A stretch of DNA of 64,000 nucleotides from an uncultured Bacteroides sp. (GTDB lineage: Bacteria; Bacteroidota; Bacteroidia; Bacteroidales; Bacteroidaceae). The stretch covers positions 1 to 64,000 of the forward strand of contig CALUJK010000030.1 of NCBI GenBank assembly GCA_944320945.1. Reading direction: 5' to 3'. Of the stretch, positions 9,154 to 19,318 are shown piece by piece; positions within the stretch are counted from its first letter, which is position 1, and the number at the start of each line of letters is the position of its first letter. Below the pieces are notes generated by a model. That model ran no database searches, was not told the origin of the DNA, and was given only the letters and a program-made list of their open reading frames with translations. A program made the position numbers and the translations under genes.

Positions 9154-9185
9154 CAAAGTTAGGAAAGTTTTTCCTATTACTGCAA
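9154..9185 (-). promoter_or_regulatory. Bacteroides-type promoter for the lipid-type operon
   Basis: On the minus strand, TTG at 9185-9183 is followed after 21 nt by TAACTTTG at 9161-9154, matching the -33/-7 consensus. The start codon is about 10 nt downstream, so the leader must be very short. AGGAAA and TTTCCT arms lie between the boxes. Confidence 0.6.
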
Positions 9186-9244
9186 TCTGTCAAAAAGAAA
9201 TATACATTATAGAACATATTTAAAGACATCAAGAATATTGAAGT

Positions 9245-9285
9245 AAAAAAGCGAAACCCCGCATGTGAAAGACATACGGGGTTTC
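9245..9285 (-). terminator. Intrinsic terminator of the GH3 gene
   Basis: Arms at 9253-9266 (GAAACCCCGCATGT) and 9272-9285 form a 14-bp stem with one mismatch and a 5-nt loop. Read on the minus strand the hairpin is followed by a T run (A run at 9245-9250 on the plus strand). Confidence 0.85.
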
Positions 9286-9304
9286 ATATAAACTGATAAT
9301 CAAC

Positions 9305-11899
9305 TTATTTCACAATAGAGTACGAGCACTGCGTCAAGTCTTCCGCACGCGAGCTGCCACCTACCATCAGGTCATATTCTCCTTCACACACATGCACCGT
9401 ATTTGTAGAAGCATCCCACCATTCCAACTCTTTGTCTCCCAAAGAGAAAGACACCTCTACTGTTTCTCCGGCAGGAATCTTCACACGTTTAAAGGCACGC
9501 AATGTCTTTATCGGACCATCCGTATCGTCATGCTTGCGCAAATAGACTTGCACCACTTCTTCACCATCGCGTTTTCCGGTATTGGTCACGGGAACAATCA
9601 GGCCAAGATTCTGTCCTATCTTCACACTCGCATTATCCAAAGCAGGCTTTCCGTATGCGAAAGTAGTATAACTCAATCCATATCCGAATGAGAACAGAGG
9701 TTTCTGCGTCATATAACGATAAGTGCGCCCGACCATATTGTAATCTTCGAAATCTGGAAGTTGTGAATTATTGCGATAGAAAGTCACCGGTAAACGCCCG
9801 GCAGGATTGTAATCCCCAAAGAGTACATCAGCTACCGCTGTTCCGCCTTCCTGACCCGGATACCATGCCTGTAACAAAGCAGCACATTTCTTCACTTCCG
9901 GCTCCAAGCCAATCGGAGAACCTGAGCAGTTTACGAAAATCACCTTCTTACCGGCACGCACCAAAGCATCTACCAGCTCACGCTGCACAGCCGGTAACTC
10001 AATGTCTGTCCGGTCGCCTTTCTTGAAGCCCGGCAGATTAACACCCATCTCCTCACCTTCCAGACTGGGAGAAATACCACCTACAAAGACCACGACATCG
10101 GCCTCTTTCACCCGTGCCACAGATGCCGCTAAATCCACCTCTTTCTTAAAACCAAGGTCGAAGTTCAATTGGGCATCACTACGGAAATATTCATAATCCA
10201 ATTCGATATCATACGATTTCCCGGCCTCTACCGTCAAAGCATAAGTCACTTGACGCCCGCCATGCTTATTCGAAAAGCCTTTTACTTCTTTTCCATCGAT
10301 ACGTAAACGGCCAAAGCCATAACTATATATTTCAAAGACTATCTCACCAGACTGTTTAGGAGTAAGCACACTGTTATAAGTCGCTGAGAAATCTGTCAGA
10401 TTGACACCCGGAGCAAACACCGTAGCGCCCGATGTGCAGAACTGGAAAGGAGTCGTTACCTGCGTTACGGTCACCGGTTCACCATTACGTTCCAAGTTGT
10501 TCCAATAACGGGCAGTGAAACCCGGCTTGCCATCGGCAGTCTTGCACCAGCTAAACACACTTTCTATCAATGTACGCTCCACCCACGGGCAACCTTGTTC
10601 ATAAATCAATTTATCATCCGGTCCCAATGCCTTGCGTATACCCTCAAGTATGGTCACCGTGTGCGAGGGCATACCATTATAATTACCCCATTGCATCACC
10701 GAGTCATTAGCATTCGGTCCCATAACGGCCACCGTCAGTCCGCCGCGTTTCAAAGGCAATGTATTATTCTTGTTAGTCAACAAAGTCATTGACTTACGCG
10801 CCATATCCAGTGCCAGTGAATCGTGTTCATCCGATGAAACCACAGAGAGCGGTATCTTGGTCCATGAGACTTCAGCCGGGTCGTCCATCTCGCCCAAAGC
10901 GTAGCGAGCTGCCAGCAAACGTTTCACAGACACATCTACTGCCTTCTCATCTATCTGTCCGTTTTTCACGGCCTCCACCAGCTGTTTGTAACTGGAACCA
11001 CATTCCAGGTCGGTACCGCTCAGCACAGCAGCAGCCGATGCCGAAGCCGCATCCGGATGAGTATGATGACCACGTTCGTTATAGAAGTCGGCTATAGCAC
11101 CGCAGTCCGACACCACAATACCCTTAAATCCCCACTCCTCACGCAGAATCTGCATCAGCAGGCGGTCACTGCCGCAACAAGGGTCACCTTCAAAACGATT
11201 GTACGCGCACATCACTTCTTTTACGTCTGCCTCTTTCACCAATGCTTCGAAAGGCGGCAAATAAGTCTCATGCAAATCGCGCGGTTTGATATTCTCTGCA
11301 TTGAACGAGTGACGGTTCCATTCCGGACCGGAGTGAACGGCAAAGTGCTTGGCGCAAGCATGAAGTTTGTCATACTTACCATCATTTTCTCCTTGCAGCC
11401 CTTTCACGACCATTACTCCCATACGACTGGTCAGATATGGATCCTCACCATATGTTTCAATACCACGTCCCCAACGTGGGTCACGGAAGATATTCACCGT
11501 AGGCGTCCACACCGTCAGTCCTTGATAACGTTCATAACTACCTTGCGAAGCATAATACGTATTTTTGGCACGAGCCTCATCAGACACCGCCGTAAAGACA
11601 TTGTACACTGCATCAGGCTCAAACGTTGCCGCCATACCGATAGGTTGCGGAAAGACTGTAGCTAATCCGGCACGTCCTACCCCATGCAACGCTTCATTCC
11701 ACCAGTTATACGGCTTAATGCCCAACCGTTCCACCGGTTTGGAACCATCCATCATAAGCGTTACTTTCTCTTCCAGCGTCAGTTCTTTCAACAATGCCTC
11801 CGCACGCTCATCGGGAGAGAGGGAAGTGTTCTTGTAAGCAGGCTGTCCGCAGCCGACGAGTGCCAGGAAGGGAAGCAGATAGAGATGTTTTCCTTTCAT
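9305..11899 (-). CDS. GH3 beta-glycosidase lipoprotein with inserted PA14 domain
   Basis: An 864-aa glycoside hydrolase family 3 enzyme (beta-glucosidase/beta-xylosidase type). A lipoprotein signal ends LALVGC (Cys17). The TIM-barrel domain holds KHF (184-186) and the nucleophile Asp265 (VVSDCGAI). A PA14-like insert follows at about 450-600 (FTARYWNNLERNGEP), then the second GH3 domain and a C-terminal fibronectin-III-like domain (VPVTNTGKRDGEEVVQVYLR). It should trim oligosaccharides at the periplasmic or outer-membrane face. It is separated from susD by the opposite-strand methyltransferase gene, so membership in the SusCD locus is plausible but unproven. Confidence 0.9.
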   Translation of the reverse strand: MKGKHLYLLPFLALVGCGQPAYKNTSLSPDERAEALLKELTLEEKVTLMMDGSKPVERLGIKPYNWWNEALHGVGRAGLATVFPQPIGMAATFEPDAVYNVFTAVSDEARAKNTYYASQGSYERYQGLTVWTPTVNIFRDPRWGRGIETYGEDPYLTSRMGVMVVKGLQGENDGKYDKLHACAKHFAVHSGPEWNRHSFNAENIKPRDLHETYLPPFEALVKEADVKEVMCAYNRFEGDPCCGSDRLLMQILREEWGFKGIVVSDCGAIADFYNERGHHTHPDAASASAAAVLSGTDLECGSSYKQLVEAVKNGQIDEKAVDVSVKRLLAARYALGEMDDPAEVSWTKIPLSVVSSDEHDSLALDMARKSMTLLTNKNNTLPLKRGGLTVAVMGPNANDSVMQWGNYNGMPSHTVTILEGIRKALGPDDKLIYEQGCPWVERTLIESVFSWCKTADGKPGFTARYWNNLERNGEPVTVTQVTTPFQFCTSGATVFAPGVNLTDFSATYNSVLTPKQSGEIVFEIYSYGFGRLRIDGKEVKGFSNKHGGRQVTYALTVEAGKSYDIELDYEYFRSDAQLNFDLGFKKEVDLAASVARVKEADVVVFVGGISPSLEGEEMGVNLPGFKKGDRTDIELPAVQRELVDALVRAGKKVIFVNCSGSPIGLEPEVKKCAALLQAWYPGQEGGTAVADVLFGDYNPAGRLPVTFYRNNSQLPDFEDYNMVGRTYRYMTQKPLFSFGYGLSYTTFAYGKPALDNASVKIGQNLGLIVPVTNTGKRDGEEVVQVYLRKHDDTDGPIKTLRAFKRVKIPAGETVEVSFSLGDKELEWWDASTNTVHVCEGEYDLMVGGSSRAEDLTQCSYSIVK

Positions 11900-11936
11900 A
11901 GATTCTTATTTTAAGTTAGTAATATTCTGTCTGTCA

Positions 11937-11945
11937 GCAAAGATA
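11937..11945 (-). promoter_or_regulatory. Probable -7 box of the GH3 gene
   Basis: TATCTTTGC on the minus strand, about 40 nt upstream of the GH3 start, fits TAnnTTTGC. No clear TTTG lies at the -33 position, so this is weaker than other promoters here. Confidence 0.4.
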
Positions 11946-12060
11946 GGAAGAAAAGCGAGAAGAGACGGAGACTATCTGACGCAAAACGTGTATTTATTGA
12001 CACCCGCGCTTGCCATTCTCCGCAGAAAGCCTTTTCTTTGTATCATAAAGCCATTTTTCT

Positions 12061-13257
12061 ATGCAACTATCTGAATCTACCCTACGTTTTATCCATGACC
12101 ACCGCAGGGACGACGTACACACATTAGCACTGCAAGCCGCCAGATATCCCGAAGTTTCCATGCCTGAAGCACTCACTCAAATAGCGGGATGGCAAACACT
12201 TCGCGACAAAGTTCCCTCATGGGCAGCCGTAGAAGATTTACTTTACCCGCCCCACTTGCCTTTGGAGCAATGCTCGTCCGAACGGACAGCCCTTTACAAA
12301 GCCTCTCTTCTGCCTCCGGGAGATACATTCACCGATCTCACCGGCGGTTTCGGCATCGACTGCACATTCCTTGCCACCCGTTTCCGCCAGGCAACGTATG
12401 TAGAACGGCAAGACATACTTTGCGACCTGGCACAACACAACTTTCCGCTACTGGGGCTGACGCACATTCACATTTGCCATACCGACAGCACGGAGTACCT
12501 CCGCCAAATGGCTCCCGTGGACTGCATTTACCTCGACCCCGCCCGGCGCGACCATCACGGAGGAAAAACAGTGGCCATAGCCGACTGCGAGCCGGATGTG
12601 TCTGCACTTGAATCGTTGCTGTTAGACAAAGCACGCCGCGTATTGGTCAAGCTATCCCCCATGCTGGATATTACCTTGGCACTACGTGACTTGCATTATG
12701 TACAATCCGTCCACATCGTATCCGTAGCCAACGAATGCAAAGAATTACTATTCCTGTTGGAACGCACAGCCGAAAGCATACAGACCGATGAGATACCGTT
12801 ACATTGCACCAATTTACTGCCCGACGGTTCCGTTCAGACCGTCGTCATCACCCGCCATCAAGAGCAAGAGAACAATTACCTCTTGGCTTCCACTCCCGAA
12901 ACATGGCTATATGAGCCCAATACATCACTATTAAAAGCCGGCGCATTCCGTAGTATTTCTTCTATATATAAAGTAAAGAAGCTACACCCCAGCAGCCATC
13001 TCTACACATCTGCCGAACGGGTAACAGACTTTCCCGGTCGTACGTTCCGCATCACAGGTTGGTGCAATTTCAACAAACGAGAAATTAAAACCCTGCTAAA
13101 CAACGAGCAAAAAGCAAACATCACCGTTCGCAACTTCCCCTCTACCGTAACCGAACTTCGCCGACGGCTAAAGTTATCAGATGGTGGAGACAGCTATCTC
13201 TTTGCCACAACTATTGGGAATGACAGGAGGATATTGATACGGTGCGTACGAGAGTAA
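12061..13257 (+). CDS. PG1098-family class I SAM-dependent methyltransferase (THUMP-like)
   Basis: A 398-aa Rossmann-type methyltransferase. The SAM-binding motif is DLTGGFGIDCTFLATRF (about 98-114) and a motif IV-like DCIYLDPARRD follows near 157-167. The arrangement, with an N-terminal helical part and C-terminal ferredoxin/THUMP-like region, fits the Bacteroidetes PG_1098 family, presumed to modify RNA; the substrate is not known. It is alone on the plus strand between the GH3 gene and susD. A weak promoter (TTG, 20 nt, TTTCTTTG) lies just upstream. Confidence 0.8.
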   Translation: MQLSESTLRFIHDHRRDDVHTLALQAARYPEVSMPEALTQIAGWQTLRDKVPSWAAVEDLLYPPHLPLEQCSSERTALYKASLLPPGDTFTDLTGGFGIDCTFLATRFRQATYVERQDILCDLAQHNFPLLGLTHIHICHTDSTEYLRQMAPVDCIYLDPARRDHHGGKTVAIADCEPDVSALESLLLDKARRVLVKLSPMLDITLALRDLHYVQSVHIVSVANECKELLFLLERTAESIQTDEIPLHCTNLLPDGSVQTVVITRHQEQENNYLLASTPETWLYEPNTSLLKAGAFRSISSIYKVKKLHPSSHLYTSAERVTDFPGRTFRITGWCNFNKREIKTLLNNEQKANITVRNFPSTVTELRRRLKLSDGGDSYLFATTIGNDRRILIRCVRE

Positions 13258-13291
13258 AAAAGGAGTATATCGCGAGTGCGCGATATACTCC
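13256..13291 (-). terminator. Intrinsic terminator of susD
   Basis: GGAGTATATCGC pairs with GCGATATACTCC (13262-13291). On the minus strand the hairpin is followed by a T run (A run ending at 13261). It overlaps the 3' end of the convergent methyltransferase gene; the plus-strand side has no T run. Confidence 0.8.
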
Positions 13292-13355
13292 CAACGCAAA
13301 GAATGTCCAACAGAATCTCACGACTATGCGTAGACATTATCTAACAATTTGATTT

Positions 13356-15392
13356 TTATTGTTGTGGTAACCCATAACCATTCGTTACATTTCCACCAGA
13401 CTGATTCAACACCTCGAAAGGTATCGGATGATAATAACGCGGAGCTGTCGTTCCATCGCCAATACCGGACAAGATATTACGGTCGTAAATGTCATCCTTG
13501 TATTCTACAATTGTAACGCCCCAATTTGTTTTAACATATCCATCAGCTTCCAAAGCAGCTGCTTCGGGACCTTCCGGATCAATATACTCGAACAAACCTT
13601 GGATAGCCAAATTATGAGCCGTACCCTTTACTTTCCCGTTCAGTTCGGCTATCGTAGAAAAGTCAAACTGCCCTCTCCAACCGGGGAAATTGGTCGGATC
13701 GTTCGGGTCGGCGTCATACGTCAAAGTCTCGTCTCTTTCCACTAATTTCGTCCAAATGTAATTAGAGATAGTCTTGCCATTTGGGAAGTCATAACGTCCG
13801 TTTGCTTCGAGGCCGGCAATCATTACTTTCATCTCTTCACGAACTTTCAACGCTCTTTCGGCAAACTTACCGGAACGGATCATGTCCCAACGGATGTCGC
13901 CGGAAGCTATTAGTTCGCGCTTACGTTCTGTCCAGATATCATCCAACAATTGTTCACCGCTGCTGCTCAAATCGTGATTGGTATCACCAAAGGCACGACG
14001 ACGAATCTGATTTACCAGGTCACGTGCCTCATCATCTTTGCCCAGCATCGCCTTTACTTCAGCCTGCATCAATGTCAGGTTGGCCACTCCTAAGATAGGA
14101 TAGTTATAGCCTGCATTGCGCTGTGCCTGGTAGTAGGGCAACGGCATGCGGTTCTCGTCCCACTTATTGTTAGAGATGCCGCCGTCCAGTTTGCTACCCG
14201 CCTTGAACGAAAGGATCGCCTCGTTTCCGTCGCCATTGCTACCGGTCACCGTCATGCTGACGTCACGGCGCTTGTCGCCATCCTCGAAACCGGTGTAGTA
14301 GAACGTCGGGATGATGCGCACCGCGCCAAATGCCTTGCACGGAGCGGCATTACTGCTACCGCCGCCGGATGGACGTCCCTGACTGTAAGTCAACTCGCCC
14401 GGTTGGGGAATGACGTTACCAATCTCGAAGATAGACTCCGAGCTATAAGTCTTATCTGCAAAAGCCTGATAGTACACTTGGAACGGATTGTTGGCATAGC
14501 CTCTGGTATCCGTCGTAATCAACGCAGAAGTTCCTTTATGCTCGTTCAATGCATAGCCAAAATATTCCTCGGCAATTTTATAATAATCCAAGTAGTCGGT
14601 ACGACGGGCATACACACAGTCGTTGGCTTCCACGCCTTGCGTCTCGAACTGCACGTCGCCATAGAGTCCGTCCACATCCGTGCGGATAGTCTGCCAACCA
14701 CCGGCATAAAGGGCTATCTCACCAATCAATGCATTGGCGTATGTACGTGAGATACGCTCGGGATTGCTGATGGAACCACTGCCCAAATCCCACAACTGGC
14801 CTTCTACACGTTTCAAGTCCTCGATGAGATTATCGAAAATCTCGAAACGGGAGGTCAACGAATATTCATCTACTACGGAGTTTTCAATGCCGTAGGGCAC
14901 ATCACCGAAGTGTCTTACCAACTCGAAGTAGCAGAAAGCCCGGAATGTAATGGCCTCGGCATAAAGCTGCGTCCAGTCCGTCACTTCACCGGAAGCCACA
15001 TCGTTCTTATATTCATCCTTCCCGGCAATGATTGCTGCCACACGGGCTGCACGGGAGAGAGATTTATACAAACTGTTGAATTGCGTCTGCTTGGCAGTAA
15101 TCACTTCGCTTTCCGGTAGCAGCATGGCAATAATATTGTTAGGCGAATTGGATTCAGGATAATATTCCACATCCGAACCACAAGGGTCACCATAATTATA
15201 GTTACCACCGGAAGCTGCATTACCACGGTATTCAGCATACGCCCACGACAAGGCTTTGAAAGCCTCGGTCGGACTGGAAGTTACAAAGGCATCATCCGTA
15301 TTAGAAGGGGACGATACATCCAAATAGTCACTACACTGTGCAAAGCTCATGCCCAACATCAGTGCAAAAATGGATTGAAATATCTTTTTCAT
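13356..15392 (-). CDS. SusD-like (RagB/SusD) outer-membrane nutrient-binding lipoprotein
   Basis: A 678-aa surface lipoprotein of the RagB/SusD family. The signal peptide ends FAQC, with lipid-anchor Cys20 followed by SDYLDVSSPSN. TPR-like helices follow (TFRAFCYFELVRHFGDVPYG), and the C-terminal SusD domain has NQIRRRAFGD and TERKRELIASGDIRWDMIRSG. It should lid the partner SusC barrel and bind its glycan or peptide ligand. It is translated 30 nt after the susC stop. At 678 aa it is at the long end for SusD proteins. The ligand cannot be told from sequence. Confidence 0.92.
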   Translation of the reverse strand: MKKIFQSIFALMLGMSFAQCSDYLDVSSPSNTDDAFVTSSPTEAFKALSWAYAEYRGNAASGGNYNYGDPCGSDVEYYPESNSPNNIIAMLLPESEVITAKQTQFNSLYKSLSRAARVAAIIAGKDEYKNDVASGEVTDWTQLYAEAITFRAFCYFELVRHFGDVPYGIENSVVDEYSLTSRFEIFDNLIEDLKRVEGQLWDLGSGSISNPERISRTYANALIGEIALYAGGWQTIRTDVDGLYGDVQFETQGVEANDCVYARRTDYLDYYKIAEEYFGYALNEHKGTSALITTDTRGYANNPFQVYYQAFADKTYSSESIFEIGNVIPQPGELTYSQGRPSGGGSSNAAPCKAFGAVRIIPTFYYTGFEDGDKRRDVSMTVTGSNGDGNEAILSFKAGSKLDGGISNNKWDENRMPLPYYQAQRNAGYNYPILGVANLTLMQAEVKAMLGKDDEARDLVNQIRRRAFGDTNHDLSSSGEQLLDDIWTERKRELIASGDIRWDMIRSGKFAERALKVREEMKVMIAGLEANGRYDFPNGKTISNYIWTKLVERDETLTYDADPNDPTNFPGWRGQFDFSTIAELNGKVKGTAHNLAIQGLFEYIDPEGPEAAALEADGYVKTNWGVTIVEYKDDIYDRNILSGIGDGTTAPRYYHPIPFEVLNQSGGNVTNGYGLPQQ

Positions 15393-15422
15393 ACTTATTT
15401 TCTTCTATTTGATTTAAGATAA

Positions 15423-18400
15423 TTAGAAACTTAGATTCACACCTACAACGAACGAACGTGCACGTGGATAGGTACCCCAGTCAAGACCCGGCGTGGGATA
15501 AACGGCGTGATTCAGGTTCGCATTGGAGTTTACTTCGGGGTCGAGGCCGGAATAACCGGTGATGGTAAATACATTGTAGATACTGCCATACACGCGCAGG
15601 TTACTGATACCTGCTTTGCTGACTAAGATCTTAGGCAACGTATAGCCCAGCGTCAATGTACCAAGGCGCAGGTAAGAACCGTCTTCGATGCCCAGCGTAG
15701 AGACAATACCCGTTTCGTTGTAGCCCAACGGAAGCGATGCATTGGCATTCAAGGCGTCCAGTTCGGCAGGCTCTGTGATACGTACCAACTGACCATCGCG
15801 AATATCGTAAATCTTATACGAGTTCTTCACTATCGCCAGCTTGTTTTCGTAAGCGCCTGCTTCCTTGCCACCATAGAGAGAAGCCAGCTTGTTGACATTG
15901 TAGATTTCATTGCCATAGCTCCAGTTGAAGTACAGGCCCAAATCGAAGTTCTTATAAGTAGCGTTGACATTGAAACCGCCGGTGTGCACCGGATTCATAT
16001 CGCCGATGACGCGGTAGTCTTCCTGGTCGATAACTCCACTGTCGTCCATGTCACGGAACTTCGGCATACCCGGATAAGCAACTTGTCCTGCCGGACGATC
16101 CTTTCCATCGGTAACACCATGGAATGCCTGGATGACAGTAGTGCTCAAATCGGGCACATTTTCTTTCAACGTATAAACACCGTTGTTGTAAATAAAGTCG
16201 TTAGTGGTATAGAACCCGTCGTAAATCAAACCACGCACCAAGCCTACAGCTTCACCTTCCATCAAAATATAGTCGTTGCTGGGGTTGCCCTGTGATACCC
16301 ATGCAGTACCGTAAATGCCGGTGATGCCATCGGCCAGTTCGTCCACCTTATTCTTATTGAAGTTAATGTTGGCACCGGCTGTGATGTTCCAATCCTTGTT
16401 TTGGAATATAACACCGTTCAACGAAAGTTCAAGACCACGGTTGCTGGTCTGTCCTATATTTTTGTAAGTAGAAGTAAATCCCGTAATACCCGGCAACGGC
16501 GTATTCATCAACAGGTCTTTCGTTGTATTCCAATAGAGGTCGATAGAACCCCACAAGCGATTGTTCAACACACCGAAGTCGATACCGAGGTTACGAGTGA
16601 TGGTGGTTTCCCACTTCAAGTCGTCATTTGCCATCTCTTCGGAAGTCATATCATACGAACCGAGATAGGAATTGTTCATGCCATACTGCCAGCGCTGGTC
16701 GGTTTCTGCCGCCCATGTCTGTGACCAGAGGTCGGAGTCAATGCCGTCGTTACCTACCGTACCGTAAGAGAAACGCAGTTTCAGGTTATCCAACCAGTTG
16801 ATATCTTTCATAAATTCTTCCTCGGACATACGCCATGCCACAGCAGCTGCGGGGAAGTATCCCCAACGGTTACTGGGAGCGAACTTGGAAGAACCGTCGG
16901 CGCGGAACGTCACGGTCAGCAAGTAGCGTTCGAACAAGTTGTAGTTGGCACGCGCAAAGAACGAGAGAATGCGGCTCGGTGTGCTGATGCTGGAAGAGAA
17001 GTTGGTTTTCAACGAAGCATCCTTGTCATATTGGTTCACCATGGCAAAGGCATTCTCCTTGGTAAAGTTAGCGGGGAAGTGGTCTGCCTGAACACGGAGT
17101 TGCGTACCGCCGGAGTTTGTCACCTCATGACCCAACAGGATGTTCAGACGCTGGTCTTCGTTGATGTCAAGATCGTAGCTCAACGTATTCGTCCAACGCA
17201 TGTTCCAACTGTCGGACTTAATGAAGTCTTCCACGTCGCCGGCATAGAGTTTCTCGCCTGTCTCATCATCCAAATAGTTATTATAGATAGCACCGCCCCA
17301 CTTTTCTGTCTGCTTCCAGCCACGGCTCATGCTCAAGTCCGTATGATAAGTCAGCCCTTTGATGATTTGCCAGTTCAGCGAAGCCGTAGCACGCAAGGAC
17401 TGCGATTTTTCCAACGGTTCAAAGTCCATCATCCGGCTGTAAGGACTGTAAACGTCCCATTGGCTGTACTTACCGTAGTGCTCCATATTACCTTCACGCA
17501 AGGCATTCACATCGCCCAACAAATTGTTGGTGGCAACCGGGCGGAAACGATATGAAGATGACAGCAATGAGCCGGAGCCGCTGGTAGTTCCCTCATCACC
17601 CATGTTGCCGATATCCGTATAGCGGAGATCGAGGGCAAAGTCGAGGTTCTTGCGAATCTTCTGGTTCAACTTCATGGAGACACTGGCACGCTTGGAGAAA
17701 GAATTTACTTTCATACCTTGCTCGTCCATGTAGTTCATTGAGAACAGCAGTTTGGTGTTCTCCGTACCGCCCGTTACGGTCAAGTCATGGTTGTGGGAGA
17801 ATGAACTGTTGTACACCTCGCGCTGCAAGTCGGTGGTAGGCACGTTTTTGTAAGCCTCGATACCGCCGTTGGCTGCATACGCGCCGATGCCATATACTTT
17901 CTCGAACGGCTCCCGGTAAGCATTTCCCTGTGCATCGAGGTGTGCCCAAGTATAGGCTACATAATCGTAGGCATTCAACGCTTCCAAGTACTTGGCTGGC
18001 GTATTAAATTTGGCGTAGCCGTTGTAAGAAACAGTCACCTTGCCTTCTTTAGCACCTTTTGTCGTCACCAAAATTACACCGTTGGCGCCGCGGGCACCAT
18101 AAATAGCCGTCGAGGAAGCATCTTTCAGCACATCGATACTCTCAATCTGGTCCGCAGGAATATCGCTCAACGATCCGGACACACCGTCAATGAGCACCAA
18201 AGGTTCATTGCTCTGCGAGATAGAGCCGCCACCACGGATACGGATAGAGACTTCGGCATTCGGACGGCCGTCTTGCGAAATGACGTTCACACCCGGCAAC
18301 TTTCCTTGCAATGCCTGTGCCACATTAGAAACAGGTGTTACAGCCACATTCTTTCCTTGTACTGAAGCTACAGAACCTGTTAAGTCTTTACGTTTTACTG

Positions 18401-18746
18401 TCTGATAACCGATAACAACGACTTCCTCCAGCGCTTGAGAGTCGTCCACCAGTGTTACTTTAATATCGGTCTGATTGCCGACTTTGATAGTCTGGGTCTG
18501 ATACCCGATAAAGGAAACCTGAATTTCCGCATCCGGCTGCACCGTAATGGTGAATTTACCGTCAATGTCGGTAATCACACCGTTCGTTGTGCCTACTTCC
18601 AACACGTTAGCACCAATCACTGTTTCACCCGTGCCGTCGACAACCGTACCGGTCACTTGTCGAGTCTGGGCAAAAGCTGCCATGCATAACATACCCATCA
18701 ACAGGGTAGTCCATGCTTTTTTAGCATACTTCTCTTTGAACTTCAT
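15423..18746 (-). CDS. SusC-like TonB-dependent outer-membrane transporter
   Basis: A 1107-aa SusC/RagA-family transporter. I chose the ATG at 18746 because it gives a proper signal peptide (MKFKEKYAKKAWTTLLMGML, cleaved after AFAQ); an upstream in-frame ATG would add 13 residues before it. A CarboxypepD_reg-like domain (about 30-105) is followed by the TonB plug with the SusC signature (LKDASSTAIYGARGANGVIL) and a large beta-barrel ending VVGVNLSF. It imports the ligand captured by the SusD partner in a TonB-dependent way. No anti-sigma, ECF sigma or hybrid two-component gene lies next to the pair. Confidence 0.93.
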   Translation of the reverse strand: MKFKEKYAKKAWTTLLMGMLCMAAFAQTRQVTGTVVDGTGETVIGANVLEVGTTNGVITDIDGKFTITVQPDAEIQVSFIGYQTQTIKVGNQTDIKVTLVDDSQALEEVVVIGYQTVKRKDLTGSVASVQGKNVAVTPVSNVAQALQGKLPGVNVISQDGRPNAEVSIRIRGGGSISQSNEPLVLIDGVSGSLSDIPADQIESIDVLKDASSTAIYGARGANGVILVTTKGAKEGKVTVSYNGYAKFNTPAKYLEALNAYDYVAYTWAHLDAQGNAYREPFEKVYGIGAYAANGGIEAYKNVPTTDLQREVYNSSFSHNHDLTVTGGTENTKLLFSMNYMDEQGMKVNSFSKRASVSMKLNQKIRKNLDFALDLRYTDIGNMGDEGTTSGSGSLLSSSYRFRPVATNNLLGDVNALREGNMEHYGKYSQWDVYSPYSRMMDFEPLEKSQSLRATASLNWQIIKGLTYHTDLSMSRGWKQTEKWGGAIYNNYLDDETGEKLYAGDVEDFIKSDSWNMRWTNTLSYDLDINEDQRLNILLGHEVTNSGGTQLRVQADHFPANFTKENAFAMVNQYDKDASLKTNFSSSISTPSRILSFFARANYNLFERYLLTVTFRADGSSKFAPSNRWGYFPAAAVAWRMSEEEFMKDINWLDNLKLRFSYGTVGNDGIDSDLWSQTWAAETDQRWQYGMNNSYLGSYDMTSEEMANDDLKWETTITRNLGIDFGVLNNRLWGSIDLYWNTTKDLLMNTPLPGITGFTSTYKNIGQTSNRGLELSLNGVIFQNKDWNITAGANINFNKNKVDELADGITGIYGTAWVSQGNPSNDYILMEGEAVGLVRGLIYDGFYTTNDFIYNNGVYTLKENVPDLSTTVIQAFHGVTDGKDRPAGQVAYPGMPKFRDMDDSGVIDQEDYRVIGDMNPVHTGGFNVNATYKNFDLGLYFNWSYGNEIYNVNKLASLYGGKEAGAYENKLAIVKNSYKIYDIRDGQLVRITEPAELDALNANASLPLGYNETGIVSTLGIEDGSYLRLGTLTLGYTLPKILVSKAGISNLRVYGSIYNVFTITGYSGLDPEVNSNANLNHAVYPTPGLDWGTYPRARSFVVGVNLSF

Positions 18747-19318
18747 AAAATTGTTTTTTATAGTTAATAAAATAAGGTATAACATGTGTGCTTCATGATA
18801 CCTCTTTGCATTTCGGTTGCAAAAGTCTTACAACAAAAAGAAAAAACCGTGAAGTTTTTATGCTAAGAAGTGTACTTTCTATCCACGGAGAATAGGCCGG
18901 TCGTTTTTAACAAAGGAAGATTTTGCCGACTAAAAAAGATAGAGTCTGTCTGTTTGCAGAAAAAAGGGTAGACGTCAGGGAACATCAGCTACTCCGGACG
19001 GGGCTTCCAACCGCACCCAGAAGGTATTTTTATCGACGAACGCACCAATTTTTACCCACAAATAACACAATTTTTACTGTATATCCGAATGAAGAACAAA
19101 GAAATATATATACAAAAGAACAGGGGCATTGCAGGCCATTTGCTCCAAAGGGCTACGGTTCGTGCTCCGAAGCCCTTTGGAACGCGTTCCGAAGCTGTTG
19201 CGAGCATACTCCAAAGCCCTTCGGAACAGCCCCCTGCCAGAATACCTTCTAAGCAGGTATGAGGGATTCTTTCCAAAAAGTAACGTATCTATACAAATCG
19301 CTTTTTATATTATACACG
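18747..19318. other. Intergenic region upstream of susC
   Basis: About 570 nt without a credible gene. It must hold the susC promoter, but I see no clean TAnnTTTG box on the minus strand. The half nearer the PAP2 gene contains a palindromic repeat element (19116-19265) related to one at 36525-36665. Short open frames across that element are by-products of its inverted repeats. Confidence 0.6.
19116..19265. repeat. Palindromic intergenic repeat, copy 1
   Basis: Two nested hairpins. 19144-19158 pairs with 19167-19181 (15 bp, one mismatch, TCCAAAGGGCT core), and 19186-19194 pairs with 19219-19227 (perfect GTTCCGAAG/CTTCGGAAC). The block 19175-19194 matches 36589-36608 at 19 of 20 positions and the following ACCTTCTRAGC is also shared, so the two loci are copies of one element in the same orientation. 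It lies downstream of the minus-strand PAP2 gene. Confidence 0.7.
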
